From positions 1-24,151 of the forward strand of contig JACQTR010000073.1 in the NCBI GenBank assembly GCA_016210705.1: DNA of 24,151 nt, in the 5' to 3' direction. This DNA is from Chloroflexota bacterium (GTDB taxonomy: Bacteria > Chloroflexota > Dehalococcoidia > JACQTR01). Of this stretch, positions 1-8,792 are shown piece after piece. The notes beneath the pieces are model-generated. The model saw only the letters and a list, made by a program, of their open reading frames with translations, was not told the origin of the DNA and searched no databases. The translations under genes were made by a program, and so were the position numbers. Position 1 is the stretch's first letter, and each line of letters opens with the position of its first letter.

Positions 1-92
1 ACTTAAACCTGAATACAATGAAAAAATAGTACGGAGCAAGAACGAGTATAGCCATTAAGTATCTAGGCATGAAAGATACAAGGAAATTATGA

Positions 93-141
93 GCCTCGAC
101 CAACTCCGAAAGAAATATTCTTCACCATCGCGGTCGGAGGC
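93..141. repeat. Imperfect inverted repeat at left edge, possible terminator
   Basis: Positions 93-101 (gcctcgacc) pair with 132-141 (ggtcggaggc) with one bulged base, enclosing about 30 nt. On the plus strand a pyrimidine-rich tract follows. It lies just past the stop of the debranching-enzyme gene, where the minus-strand operon would end. The loop is long and no clean U-run follows on the minus strand, so a terminator role is only possible. No gene is visible in 1-180. Confidence 0.25.
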
Positions 142-180
142 GTTTCTCTTTACACTTACATTCGGGCACTGCTGGGTAAG

Positions 181-2346
181 CTAGCCTAGCTCAGTTGCAG
201 GTGGTGGTAAAGAATCGTCTACAATCCTTATGGTGCCCTGCTGGTCGCGAATCTCCCACCGGGAGCGGCCAGCTTCACGCCAGAAATGGAGGCACAGGAC
301 TGAATCTCCCACTCTTAAATCCGTTAGCTCCACTTCAGATAGCCAATCAGGGAGAGTGGGCGCCACATGAAGAATTCCTTTCGGAGCATCGGCATTGAGT
401 CCAAGAATTGCCTGCATCAGGTGAAAGATGCTGCCAGCGGCCCATGCCTGGGGGATGTTAGCTCCCAAATACTGAACCGGAAACGCTCCGGGACTCTGGG
501 CCAAGCCGGCATATAGCTCGGGCAATCTGTAACTAGCGAAATAGCCCGCCGCTTGGAAGATCGCATTTGCTACTTGGTTCGTTTCTTCTGAGAAACCATA
601 ACGCTTGAATCCTAAAGCAATGATGCCATTGTCATGGGGCCAAACTGAGCCTGACTGATATGAGAAGGGGTTAAAGGCGGGGTTTTTACTGCTAAGGGTA
701 CGTATCCCCCAACCAGACCACATGTCGCCCTCAAGAAGGCGGTGCACAACTTTTCCTGCGCGCTCCGGCTTTACGATTCCACTCCATAGGCAATGGCCAG
801 GATTTGAGGCAATGGTTTTTATCTGCTGTTTTTGAGAATCGAGACCGTAAGCGATAAAGTTTTCGTCTTTCATCCAAAAGGCCTCATCAAAATGGGACTG
901 GATATCTTGAGCCTGCTGTCTCAAGGCGTTGGCTTTTCCAGCGTGGCCCAAGGCTTCAAATACCTCCGCCATTCGCATTTTGGCGTCAAACACATAGCCT
1001 TGCAATTCACAGAGCGCCTTTGGCTGCTTGACTATAGTGCCGTCAGGGTAGACAACGGAGTCAAAAGAGTCTTTCCAGCCCATGTTCTCATAGCCTGAAG
1101 AAGAGCGTGTCTGATATTCTTGAAAGCCATCGCCATCTAGGTCTCCGTAGTGGTCTATCCATTTTAGGCAGCGAAGAGCAACATCTTGATACTCTTTAAG
1201 CAGAGAAATATCACCGGACCATCTCCAAGCCTCATGGAGAGTAATTAGATAAAGAATTGTGGCATCTGCGGTTCCATAGTAGGGTGTGTGAGGAATTTTA
1301 CTGAAGTGGGCTAGTTCGCCGACGCGAAGCTCGTGAAGTATCTTCCCCGGTTCCGCATCACGCCAATCATCAAATTCTTTAGCTTGGTATTGGGCGAGTT
1401 TTTTGAGGGTTCCTAGAGCAAAGGACGCTTGTACAATCATACTTTGCAGAGATGCGATTAGGCTATCCCTGCCGAATAGAGCGACGAACCAGGGTACTCC
1501 TGCCGCTGGAAGCCAAATATTAGGGGCGAAATCGTGATCATAAAGGCGCAGCGCTCCCATATCCTCTACTGATTGACCGAAGATTCGGGTTACCTTGTCG
1601 TTGGCTGAGTTTAGCTGAGTTGAACGTTCGCACCATTCGGTTTGGAGCTGGTCGAAGATGATACCGACTGTAGGACTGTCGGAGCAGCCGTATAGTGGGT
1701 TTCGCGTAAGGTCGCCTTCTCCAAGTACAAAAAAGGCGCAGGTATGCCAGGACTGTCCCGGATTAAGGCTTATCTCAAAAACGACCCGCCCGTTGGCATA
1801 TTGGGACGGGCTGCCCGAATTTATGAGACGATAGATCATCAATCGTTTGAAGTCTTTGTTGACGTAGGTATTGATTAGCTCACCACCAACTTCGTCCCAG
1901 TAAGTGGTTACCCGCCCCCGACGGACGAATTTGATTTGTTTCACTTCGAAGATGTCAGCAAAATCGGAGCGAATTGAGATTTCTAGCATAAAACTTACTG
2001 GCTTTGACGCATGACTAGTAATATCAATATCTTCGTGTATGCCCTCACCTACTGTGCGGGTCAAAGTGAGACCCAACTGACCTCCAGGGATTTCTCCGTT
2101 GTCGGTCAGCACTAGGGAATTGGTGAAATAAAAGCGCGCTGAATAATAACTTATAGCGCTGGAATTCAATAGACTCCAAGTATTTCCATTAATATAAATC
2201 TGGTAAAAGCTAATCAGGCGAGTGTCTCCCGCAAAAAGACCTTGTTGGGTGGCAAAATCAATAGCACCCTGCTGGTTGGTCACCATAAAGATGCTGCCCT
2301 GGTTAATGGTGATGATTGGCGGACCTACAGCCACTTCAATAGCCAT
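181..2346 (-). CDS. Amylo-alpha-1,6-glucosidase / glycogen-debranching-type enzyme
   Basis: This is a cytoplasmic glycoside hydrolase of the bacterial debranching family, about 721 aa. The N-terminal beta-rich domain (first ~230 residues) carries the family signature around GLFAGDTRLISFYQIYING. The C-terminal (alpha/alpha)6-barrel region shows GRDSLIASL, YYGTADATILYL, GWKDSFDSV and SVWPHDNGIIALG, typical of the amylo-1,6-glucosidase domain. The frame is open from 2412, but the ATG at 2346 has a good upstream AGGAGAGG, whereas the one at 2412 does not, so the shorter start is chosen. It is the last gene of the pentose phosphate operon, 78 bp after pgl. Sugar released from alpha-glucans could feed glucose phosphate to the genes upstream. 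The substrate (glycogen, trehalose-like or other glucans) cannot be decided from sequence alone. Confidence 0.85.
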   Translation of the reverse strand: MAIEVAVGPPIITINQGSIFMVTNQQGAIDFATQQGLFAGDTRLISFYQIYINGNTWSLLNSSAISYYSARFYFTNSLVLTDNGEIPGGQLGLTLTRTVGEGIHEDIDITSHASKPVSFMLEISIRSDFADIFEVKQIKFVRRGRVTTYWDEVGGELINTYVNKDFKRLMIYRLINSGSPSQYANGRVVFEISLNPGQSWHTCAFFVLGEGDLTRNPLYGCSDSPTVGIIFDQLQTEWCERSTQLNSANDKVTRIFGQSVEDMGALRLYDHDFAPNIWLPAAGVPWFVALFGRDSLIASLQSMIVQASFALGTLKKLAQYQAKEFDDWRDAEPGKILHELRVGELAHFSKIPHTPYYGTADATILYLITLHEAWRWSGDISLLKEYQDVALRCLKWIDHYGDLDGDGFQEYQTRSSSGYENMGWKDSFDSVVYPDGTIVKQPKALCELQGYVFDAKMRMAEVFEALGHAGKANALRQQAQDIQSHFDEAFWMKDENFIAYGLDSQKQQIKTIASNPGHCLWSGIVKPERAGKVVHRLLEGDMWSGWGIRTLSSKNPAFNPFSYQSGSVWPHDNGIIALGFKRYGFSEETNQVANAIFQAAGYFASYRLPELYAGLAQSPGAFPVQYLGANIPQAWAAGSIFHLMQAILGLNADAPKGILHVAPTLPDWLSEVELTDLRVGDSVLCLHFWREAGRSRWEIRDQQGTIRIVDDSLPPPATELG

Positions 2347-2424
2347 AATTTCCTCTCCTACGTGGTTAAATGAAGGATAATATATTTCTGGCTGCTCAGC
2401 TTCACCTGTCATATTTCCCGTTCG

Positions 2425-3186
2425 TTAAGACGGGTTTTCAGGATCAAAGGCTGAATCCCAGGCAGCTTGGTCAACAAACCAAGTTACGCCATTTTTTGCA
2501 GCCACCAGAGCTGCTGGAAAGCTGGAGGCGTTCGGCCGTCGCTCTAGAATATAGTGAACGAGCGGTTGTTTTTCTTTCCCAGACACTAGAAAAAAAGCAC
2601 GGGAAGCAGCGTTGATAGTAGGTAGGGTAAGGGTTATGCGCCACTGAGGAGTTACCCCAGAGGGCGCAGAGACGACGGCCACCCAGCGTTCCTGCTCTTG
2701 TAGGACAGAGTCCCCTGGAAAAAGGGAGGCGGTGTGACCATCTCTCCCTATTCCCAAAAGAATCAAGTCTAACAAGTAAGATCGTTCGGAATTGCTAAAA
2801 AAGAAGTCACGCAAATCTTTTTCATAGGCATCGGCAGCCTTTGAAGGCTCTAGTTCCCCAAAAATTCGGTGGATATTCTGGGAAGGAATAGGAACTTTAG
2901 AGATGAGAGTTTGTAAAGCCGTGCCAAAGTTGCTCTCGGGATGGTCAGGCGGTACACACCGTTCGTCTCCCCAAAAGAAATGGATCTTGGACCAAGGAAC
3001 TAGGTTGCTATACGTCGTGGCCAGTAACCCCAAAAGGGTTATGGGGGTTCGACCTCCAGACAAGCCTATAGAGAAAAAACCCATATCGTTTATGGCTAAG
3101 CCGGCTAATTTAATAATCTCTTCGGCCACTGCGCAGCTTAATAATCTCAGATCTTGGAATATGCGCAACGATCTACTATCGTTCAT
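2425..3186 (-). CDS. pgl: 6-phosphogluconolactonase
   Basis: It hydrolyses 6-phosphogluconolactone to 6-phosphogluconate, the second step of the oxidative pentose phosphate pathway. The 253-aa length fits the DevB/Pgl family. Visible motifs are LSGGRTP (residues 42-48), FWGDERCVPPDHPESN (from 71) and GIGRDGHTASLFPG (from 145), which hold the phosphate-binding and catalytic residues of the family. The frame is open further upstream, but the ATG at 3186 overlaps the zwf TGA as ATGA, which indicates translational coupling and fixes the start. Its position directly after zwf matches the order of the reactions. Confidence 0.92.
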   Translation of the reverse strand: MNDSRSLRIFQDLRLLSCAVAEEIIKLAGLAINDMGFFSIGLSGGRTPITLLGLLATTYSNLVPWSKIHFFWGDERCVPPDHPESNFGTALQTLISKVPIPSQNIHRIFGELEPSKAADAYEKDLRDFFFSNSERSYLLDLILLGIGRDGHTASLFPGDSVLQEQERWVAVVSAPSGVTPQWRITLTLPTINAASRAFFLVSGKEKQPLVHYILERRPNASSFPAALVAAKNGVTWFVDQAAWDSAFDPENPS

Positions 3187-4628
3187 ATGTTTTGGAAATT
3201 GATTCGCCCCGCCTCTAGCGGACCCCAACTTCCCGCGGGATAGAAATACAGAGGTGGTTTTTGTTCCAATAAAGGGGCGTAGATTCGCCATGAGGCCTCG
3301 GTCACATCCGCACGGATGAAAAGGGTCTTATCGCCCCGCATTATGTCCAGTAACAAGGTTTCGTAGGCGTCGGGAAGGGGGCCAAAAGCCTCGGCATATC
3401 TAAAATGCAAACTGTGGGTCTGCAAAGTGATGGGCTCGCCAAGACTCTTTACTTCGAAGCATAGGTCAAATCCTTCGTCAGGTTGTAACGTGATTTCCAA
3501 TACATTGGAGTGTATCTCACAAGACTCGAAGGGCATAAAGATCGAGACGGGCGCACTACGAAAAGTAACTGATATTTTGGTGAGCTGACGATGTAATCGC
3601 TTGCCTGTGCTCAAATAGAAGGGTACCCCCTGCCAGCGCCAGTTGGCTATATAAAGCCGAAGAGCCACAAAGGTTTCAGTTTGGGAATCCGAGGTCACCC
3701 CCGGCTCCTGCCGATAGCCGCTTACTTCCTTACCATTTATTTGCCCTTCTGTGTACTGGCCCAAGACCACATCATTCTCAATATGGACGGGCGTGAGTTG
3801 GCGAAGTACTTTCATTTTCTCGGTATGAATGGCGTCGGCTTCGAACGCCGCAGGGATCTCCATAGTTACCAAAGTGAGTAACTGGGTGAGGTGATTTTGG
3901 AGCACATCTCGCACGGCTCCCGCCTGTTCATAGTAGTTGGCTCTCCCTTCTATACCCAAGTCCTCAGCAACCATGATTTTGACGCTCTCCACTCGGTCGC
4001 GGTTCCAAAGGGATTCGAAAATGGGATTAGCGAAGCGGAAAACCAGAAGGTTTTGTACCGTCTCCTTGCCTAGGTAGTGGTCGATACGGTAAACTTGCCG
4101 CTCATCTAAGAAGCGGTGAATAAAATGGTTTAGTTCCCGAGCAGAATTATAGTCACGTCCGAAGGGCTTTTCGACAACTAGCCGTGTCCAGCCTTGGCTA
4201 TGGTTGAGGCCAGCTTCGCCGAGTCCTTCAACAGTAGGCATGAAAGCAGTTGGGGGCAGAGCTAAGTAAAAAATGCGGTTTTGGGGAAGACGGTGAGCAT
4301 GTTCTAGGGTGACAATGCGATTTGCCAATGCCCGGTAATCTGCTGGAGTTCCTGCTCCCAAGGTCTGATAATGGAGGCACTCCTCGCACCAGCTAGAGAT
4401 TTGTTCCTCAGTAGCCAGTCCCGCAGCGGTAAGGGCGTCGTGGGCCCAGGAACGAAAGCCGTTATCGTCCATATCGGCGCTTCTAGCCACGGCAAGCAAC
4501 TGGTGGTTATCGGGTAGCTGGTTCTGAATAGCCAAACGGTAAAGGGCAGGTAGTAGCTTGCGACGCATCAAGTCGCCCGTGCCTCCCATAATAACGAAAA
4601 GATAGGGTTCGAGCCGAGTCTTGTCCAC
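3183..4628 (-). CDS. zwf: Glucose-6-phosphate 1-dehydrogenase
   Basis: It oxidises glucose 6-phosphate to 6-phosphogluconolactone, the entry step of the oxidative pentose phosphate branch. The 481-aa protein has the nucleotide-binding motif MGGTGDLMRRKLLPALY near residues 14-30, EKPFGRD at 153-159 and the active-site signature RIDHYLGKE at 181-189. The start is taken as GTG at 4628. It lies one base after the gnd stop, has AGGAG about 8 nt upstream, and gives a protein of family length; the 62 codons upstream overlap gnd and do not look like Zwf. The stop overlaps the pgl start. The usual family motif is GASGDL, and here the second small residue is Gly (GGTGDL). Confidence 0.93.
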   Translation of the reverse strand: MDKTRLEPYLFVIMGGTGDLMRRKLLPALYRLAIQNQLPDNHQLLAVARSADMDDNGFRSWAHDALTAAGLATEEQISSWCEECLHYQTLGAGTPADYRALANRIVTLEHAHRLPQNRIFYLALPPTAFMPTVEGLGEAGLNHSQGWTRLVVEKPFGRDYNSARELNHFIHRFLDERQVYRIDHYLGKETVQNLLVFRFANPIFESLWNRDRVESVKIMVAEDLGIEGRANYYEQAGAVRDVLQNHLTQLLTLVTMEIPAAFEADAIHTEKMKVLRQLTPVHIENDVVLGQYTEGQINGKEVSGYRQEPGVTSDSQTETFVALRLYIANWRWQGVPFYLSTGKRLHRQLTKISVTFRSAPVSIFMPFESCEIHSNVLEITLQPDEGFDLCFEVKSLGEPITLQTHSLHFRYAEAFGPLPDAYETLLLDIMRGDKTLFIRADVTEASWRIYAPLLEQKPPLYFYPAGSWGPLEAGRINFQNI

Positions 4629-4629
4629 G

Positions 4630-5538
4630 TTATTTCTCCTGTTTGGTCGCGTGACCGCCGAATTCGTGGCGCAAGGCGGCCAACAATTTATCAGCAAAGG
4701 AAGAGGTGTCCCGTGAGCGGAGGCGTTGCAATAGGGAAAGGCTAATGACTGGAGCTGGCACATCGAGGTCAATAGCTTCGAAAACGGTCCAACGGCCTTC
4801 TCCTGAATCCTCAACGTAGGGTGCTATATCTTTAAGGTCGGGGTTATTAGAGAGGGCTTGAGAGATTAAGTCCAACAGCCAAGAGCGCACAACACTCCCG
4901 TAGCGCCAAATTTCTGCTACCTGATGTAGATCGAGCTCTAAGGCATCTTTCTTTCTAAGGATGGAAAATCCTTCAGCGAGGGCTTGCATCATCCCGTACT
5001 CGATTCCGTTATGGACCATCTTAGTGAAATGCCCAGCTCCGCTGGGCCCCACGTAGCCCCATCCATGATCTGGAGAAGGGGCCAAAGCCTTGAATAAGGG
5101 GCTGAGGGGTTCGGCCGCTGCTCTATCGCCGCCAATCATCAGGCTATAGCCTTCGGTAAGTCCCCAAATACCACCACTGGTACCCACATCCACCAGATAA
5201 AGCCCTCGTTCCCGAAGTATGGCTGCCCTGCGTAGGGTGTCTTTGTAGAATGAGTTGCCTCCATCGACGATGATGTCACCAGAGGTAAGATGGGGAAGCA
5301 AAGCCGCTATGTTCTCGTCCACGGGCTCCCCCGCGGGAACCATAAGCCATATTACGCGGGGCATAGCGAGTTGCTGAACAATATCCTGGGGAGAGGTAGC
5401 ACCAATAGCGCCTCTTTCTATAGAACTTTGTATGGCTTCATGTTTTTGGTCGTATACAACTACTTCATGTCCGTTACGTATCAGCCTCTCGGTTATATTG
5501 GCGCCCATACGCCCCAAACCGATCATACCCAATTTCAT
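4630..5538 (-). CDS. gnd: 6-phosphogluconate dehydrogenase, decarboxylating, short (YqeC/GndA-like) form
   Basis: It converts 6-phosphogluconate to ribulose 5-phosphate and CO2. The 302-aa protein is the short form, about 170 residues smaller than the classical enzyme. Visible are the Rossmann motif GLGRMG (residues 7-12), VDGGNSFYKDT, DVGTSGG and the catalytic-region HFTKMVHNGIEYGMMQA. An acidic residue (Asp30) ends the second beta strand (VVVYD), which usually favours NAD+ over NADP+, so this enzyme may be NAD-dependent. The ATG at 5538 has a near-perfect AGGAGGTG upstream, which selects it over an in-frame codon 7 residues earlier. The gene sits 35 bp after tal-pgi and its stop abuts the zwf GTG start. 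Confidence 0.92.
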   Translation of the reverse strand: MKLGMIGLGRMGANITERLIRNGHEVVVYDQKHEAIQSSIERGAIGATSPQDIVQQLAMPRVIWLMVPAGEPVDENIAALLPHLTSGDIIVDGGNSFYKDTLRRAAILRERGLYLVDVGTSGGIWGLTEGYSLMIGGDRAAAEPLSPLFKALAPSPDHGWGYVGPSGAGHFTKMVHNGIEYGMMQALAEGFSILRKKDALELDLHQVAEIWRYGSVVRSWLLDLISQALSNNPDLKDIAPYVEDSGEGRWTVFEAIDLDVPAPVISLSLLQRLRSRDTSSFADKLLAALRHEFGGHATKQEK

Positions 5539-5573
5539 GCCACACCTCCTAGAGGGCATACTAGCATTCGTGT

Positions 5574-8315
5574 CTACAGTATCTGTCTCAACTCTCTTAG
5601 TCCTACGGCCACATCCTGGCCTAAGTTCACCCGGATAATACGCCGCCCCCTTTGCCTAAGGGCCAAATAATCACCCAGGGCTTGGGCATAAATTAGCGTG
5701 CCAAAAGTGAAATTGGCTTGTGGGACTGGAATGTCCTCGATTGGGTCATCGACCAACTGAAGAAAGAGACCGGTATTTGGTCCGCCTTTGTGCAGTTGTC
5801 CTGTAGAATGCAAGAAGCGAGGGCCGTAGCCGCAAGTTGTGGCCAACCCCTGGCTCTGGCCCAGGGCAAGGCGAAGGTCTTGCAGAGCAGAAGAGGTCGC
5901 GGTACTAGCAGGTAGGAAAGCCTGAATCGCTATATAGTCACCTTCCCGGGCTTCAGAAAGCCAAGCCTTCATAGATGAGCCGAGTGCATCTGGCGATGAA
6001 CTAGATATCTCCTCGACCTTAGTTCTGGGGATATAAGCACGAGCCATCGCCTCCTGAGCCAGTTCTTTAGTTAGCTCTACGTCGGGCTGGTTAAAAGGAT
6101 TTATGCCCAATACTGCACCAGCGCTTGCCACGGCCATTCCCCATCGGAAAATCTCCTGCCCCAAGTCGGCCTTTTCCTTCAACCGAATGCGCACTACCGG
6201 GTGCCCCCCGGCCTCAAATCTTGACAGTTGCTCTTCTAAATCTGAGGTTTGATCGCTTTCCAGCAACAGACCTACAAAAAGTCGGTCAGAGCCGTAAAAC
6301 TTAGGATCGAGAAGGTGTTCGTTTACGATTGGGACTATGCCTTTGCCTCCCTTCCCAGTACTTTCGGCTATGAGTTGTTCCAGCCAATCCGGAAAGGCCG
6401 CCAGCGAGTGCGAGGTTAAAAGGGTCAACTTGTCTATCTTACTATTGGCCAGTTCTCCCAAAGTGGCACCTAGAGCCAGGCTGGAATTGCTAGACTCCGA
6501 AACACAGAAGGCGTTGGACTCTGCTGCCACCCAAGCTCTATGTAGCAACTGGCTAACGTCCAATCCCATGATGGCTGCTGGCAATAGTCCGAAAACGGAA
6601 AGAGCAGAATAACGTCCACCAATGTCAGAAGGGGCCTGGAAAACATGGCGGAAGCCATTTTTGTTGGCCAACTGCTCTAAGGGAGAAGCGGGGTCGGTTA
6701 TGGCTGCGAAGTTACGGCCTGGGCTATTAGTGATCTGGTATATACGCTCCCAGAAGTAGCGAAACAAGCTGAGGGATTCGATAGTCGTACCAGACTTGCT
6801 GGAGACTAGAAACATAGTTCGGCCTAGGTCGAGTCGAGACTCCATAGCGCGTATAGTGTCGGGGTGAGTACTATCTAAAACTAGTAGCTCTGGAAAGCCC
6901 GGCGCACTGCCGAAAGTGCGCTGAAAAACTTCGGGAGCTAAGCTGGAGCCTCCCATTCCTAGAAGCAGGACGGTGTTTACTCCCTCATCTTTAATTTTTT
7001 GTACGAAGTCTTGTAAGGGAGCCAGGCATTCAAGCATAACCTCGGGAAGGTTGAGCCAGCCTAGGCGATCGGCTATTTCAGGGACAGGTTGAGGTGACCA
7101 TACAGTAAAATCCTTTCGCCAAAGCCGCTGCAGGAGATGTGATTTCTCCCAAGTTTGCAGCCGATGCTCCATTTTACCTTGACTCGCTCCCAAGCTCAGC
7201 GTTTGGCGGTCAGCCTCGCCAGACAAGATAATTTGACGTTTTTTTTCTATTGATGTTATGAGTTGATCTAATGATTTGCCAAAGGCATCCACTCCCTCTA
7301 CCTGAAGTTGTTCAGTTATGGAGTTAAGGTCAATATCAAGGTCAGCAAGGCGAGCCAGACGTTCTGCAGCTTCGTCAAGGCCTTCGAGCAATGATAAACG
7401 AACCTTCCCATGATCTCGAAAAGTATCGAAGGTTGCGGGGGGCATGGTGTTGATAGTATCTGGGCCTATGAGCTCCTCTATGTAGAGCACATCGGAGTAG
7501 GATGGATTCTTGGTGCCAGTGCTAGCCCAAAGGGGACGCTGAACCCGGGCCCCTTTCTGTCGGAGGGGGGCGAAGAGCTCTCCGTAAAAGATTTCGCGAA
7601 AGCGGCGGTAGGCCATTTTGGCATTGGCTATTGCGATTTTGCCCCGCAAGGCGAGAGCCTCTGGAGTGCCTACTGCTTCTAGGGCGCGGTCCACTTTAGT
7701 ATCTATGCGACTCACGAAGAAGGAAGCTACTGATGCTACCTGGCGAGGCTGAGGATGATGATGCAGGCCACGTATATAGGCATTAGCCACAGCCTCATAA
7801 TGAAGCAACGAGAACATCAAAGTGATATTCACGTTGATTCCTTCGGCAAGAAGGGCCTCGATAGCGGGTATACCTTCTGGAGTAGCGGGGACTTTGATCA
7901 TAAGGTTAGGACGATTCACTTTGCCCCAAAGCCCTCGAGCTTCAGCGATAGTGCCGGCAGTGTTGTTAGCTATTTGGGGCGATACTTCTAGAGACACAAA
8001 TCCGTCCAATCCCTCGGTTTTATCATAGGTGGGCCGCAAGATGTCGGCGACCATTTGTATATCTTCCACCGCCAATTTTTCATACAGGGTTTTAGCCGAG
8101 GCATCCGGATCGCTTTCGATAAGATCATGCAGAGAATCATCGTAATCAGTGCTTCCATCAATGGCCTTTTCGAAGATGGTAGGGTTGGCGGTCATGCCAC
8201 TGAGTCCATCTTCCTCCACCATTCGTTCAAGTTCACCGCTGGTAATGAGACTACGGCGTATATAATCTAGCCAGATGGCCTGACCTTGTTGTTGCAAGCT
8301 TTTAAGAGGGTTCAT
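5574..8315 (-). CDS. Bifunctional transaldolase / glucose-6-phosphate isomerase
   Basis: One 913-aa polypeptide carries two complete enzymes. Residues 1 to about 370 are a transaldolase: MTANPTIFEKAI (41-52), the Schiff-base lysine in MIKVPAT (Lys141), and the WASTGTKN signature (263-270). Residues from about 400 to the end are a phosphoglucose isomerase with GMGGSSLAPE (453-462), KSGTTIES (507-514) and DIGGRYS (564-570). The product would link fructose 6-phosphate/erythrose 4-phosphate exchange to fructose 6-phosphate/glucose 6-phosphate interconversion, allowing carbon to cycle back into zwf. The ATG follows the rpiB stop by 6 bp, with AGGAGG inside the end of rpiB. Such fusions are known in several bacterial groups, so this is recognised and not novel. 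Confidence 0.93.
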   Translation of the reverse strand: MNPLKSLQQQGQAIWLDYIRRSLITSGELERMVEEDGLSGMTANPTIFEKAIDGSTDYDDSLHDLIESDPDASAKTLYEKLAVEDIQMVADILRPTYDKTEGLDGFVSLEVSPQIANNTAGTIAEARGLWGKVNRPNLMIKVPATPEGIPAIEALLAEGINVNITLMFSLLHYEAVANAYIRGLHHHPQPRQVASVASFFVSRIDTKVDRALEAVGTPEALALRGKIAIANAKMAYRRFREIFYGELFAPLRQKGARVQRPLWASTGTKNPSYSDVLYIEELIGPDTINTMPPATFDTFRDHGKVRLSLLEGLDEAAERLARLADLDIDLNSITEQLQVEGVDAFGKSLDQLITSIEKKRQIILSGEADRQTLSLGASQGKMEHRLQTWEKSHLLQRLWRKDFTVWSPQPVPEIADRLGWLNLPEVMLECLAPLQDFVQKIKDEGVNTVLLLGMGGSSLAPEVFQRTFGSAPGFPELLVLDSTHPDTIRAMESRLDLGRTMFLVSSKSGTTIESLSLFRYFWERIYQITNSPGRNFAAITDPASPLEQLANKNGFRHVFQAPSDIGGRYSALSVFGLLPAAIMGLDVSQLLHRAWVAAESNAFCVSESSNSSLALGATLGELANSKIDKLTLLTSHSLAAFPDWLEQLIAESTGKGGKGIVPIVNEHLLDPKFYGSDRLFVGLLLESDQTSDLEEQLSRFEAGGHPVVRIRLKEKADLGQEIFRWGMAVASAGAVLGINPFNQPDVELTKELAQEAMARAYIPRTKVEEISSSSPDALGSSMKAWLSEAREGDYIAIQAFLPASTATSSALQDLRLALGQSQGLATTCGYGPRFLHSTGQLHKGGPNTGLFLQLVDDPIEDIPVPQANFTFGTLIYAQALGDYLALRQRGRRIIRVNLGQDVAVGLRELRQIL

Positions 8316-8321
8316 CGCACA

Positions 8322-8792
8322 TCACTCCTCCTTTTTCTGTTTAGCCAGATAGCGTAGCTCAAGCTCTCTAATTTTGTTGAGGCGGCGGAGGTGGCGTTCC
8401 TCGCCGGAAAAATTGGCCTGAAGAAAGCGGCTGACAAATTCTCGGGCAAGTTCACTACCGATAACCCAAGCTCCTAACACCAGTATGTTCATATTATCGT
8501 GCTCTACGCCTTGATGAGCAGAGTAACTATCATGGCAAAGACCTGCCCTAATGCCCGGGATTTTATTTGCAGCAACAGAAGCGCCTACTCCGCTGCCACA
8601 AATTAGTATGCCCCGCTCCGCTTGTTTTCTTAAGAGGGCATTAGCTACAGCCTCAGCGTAGTCCGGATAATCCGTCGGCTCTTGGCTATGAGTACCTAGG
8701 TCGAGAGCAAGATGACCTTGCTGCTCCAAATAAGGGATCAAGGCTTGTTTTAACTCAAAACCAGCGTGGTCGGCACCTATGGCCACTTTCAT
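8322..8792 (-). CDS. rpiB: Ribose-5-phosphate isomerase B
   Basis: It interconverts ribulose 5-phosphate and ribose 5-phosphate. The 156-aa length is normal for RpiB/LacAB proteins. Visible motifs are GADHAGFELK at the N-terminus, the glycine-rich catalytic loop ILICGSGVG with Cys65, and the conserved EHDNMNILVLG (from 97). The ATG overlaps the transketolase TGA as ATGA, so translation is probably coupled. It supplies the ribose 5-phosphate used by the transketolase gene just upstream in the operon. A LacA/LacB-type galactose-6-phosphate isomerase is the only alternative in the family, and the operon context argues against it. Confidence 0.93.
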   Translation of the reverse strand: MKVAIGADHAGFELKQALIPYLEQQGHLALDLGTHSQEPTDYPDYAEAVANALLRKQAERGILICGSGVGASVAANKIPGIRAGLCHDSYSAHQGVEHDNMNILVLGAWVIGSELAREFVSRFLQANFSGEERHLRRLNKIRELELRYLAKQKKEE

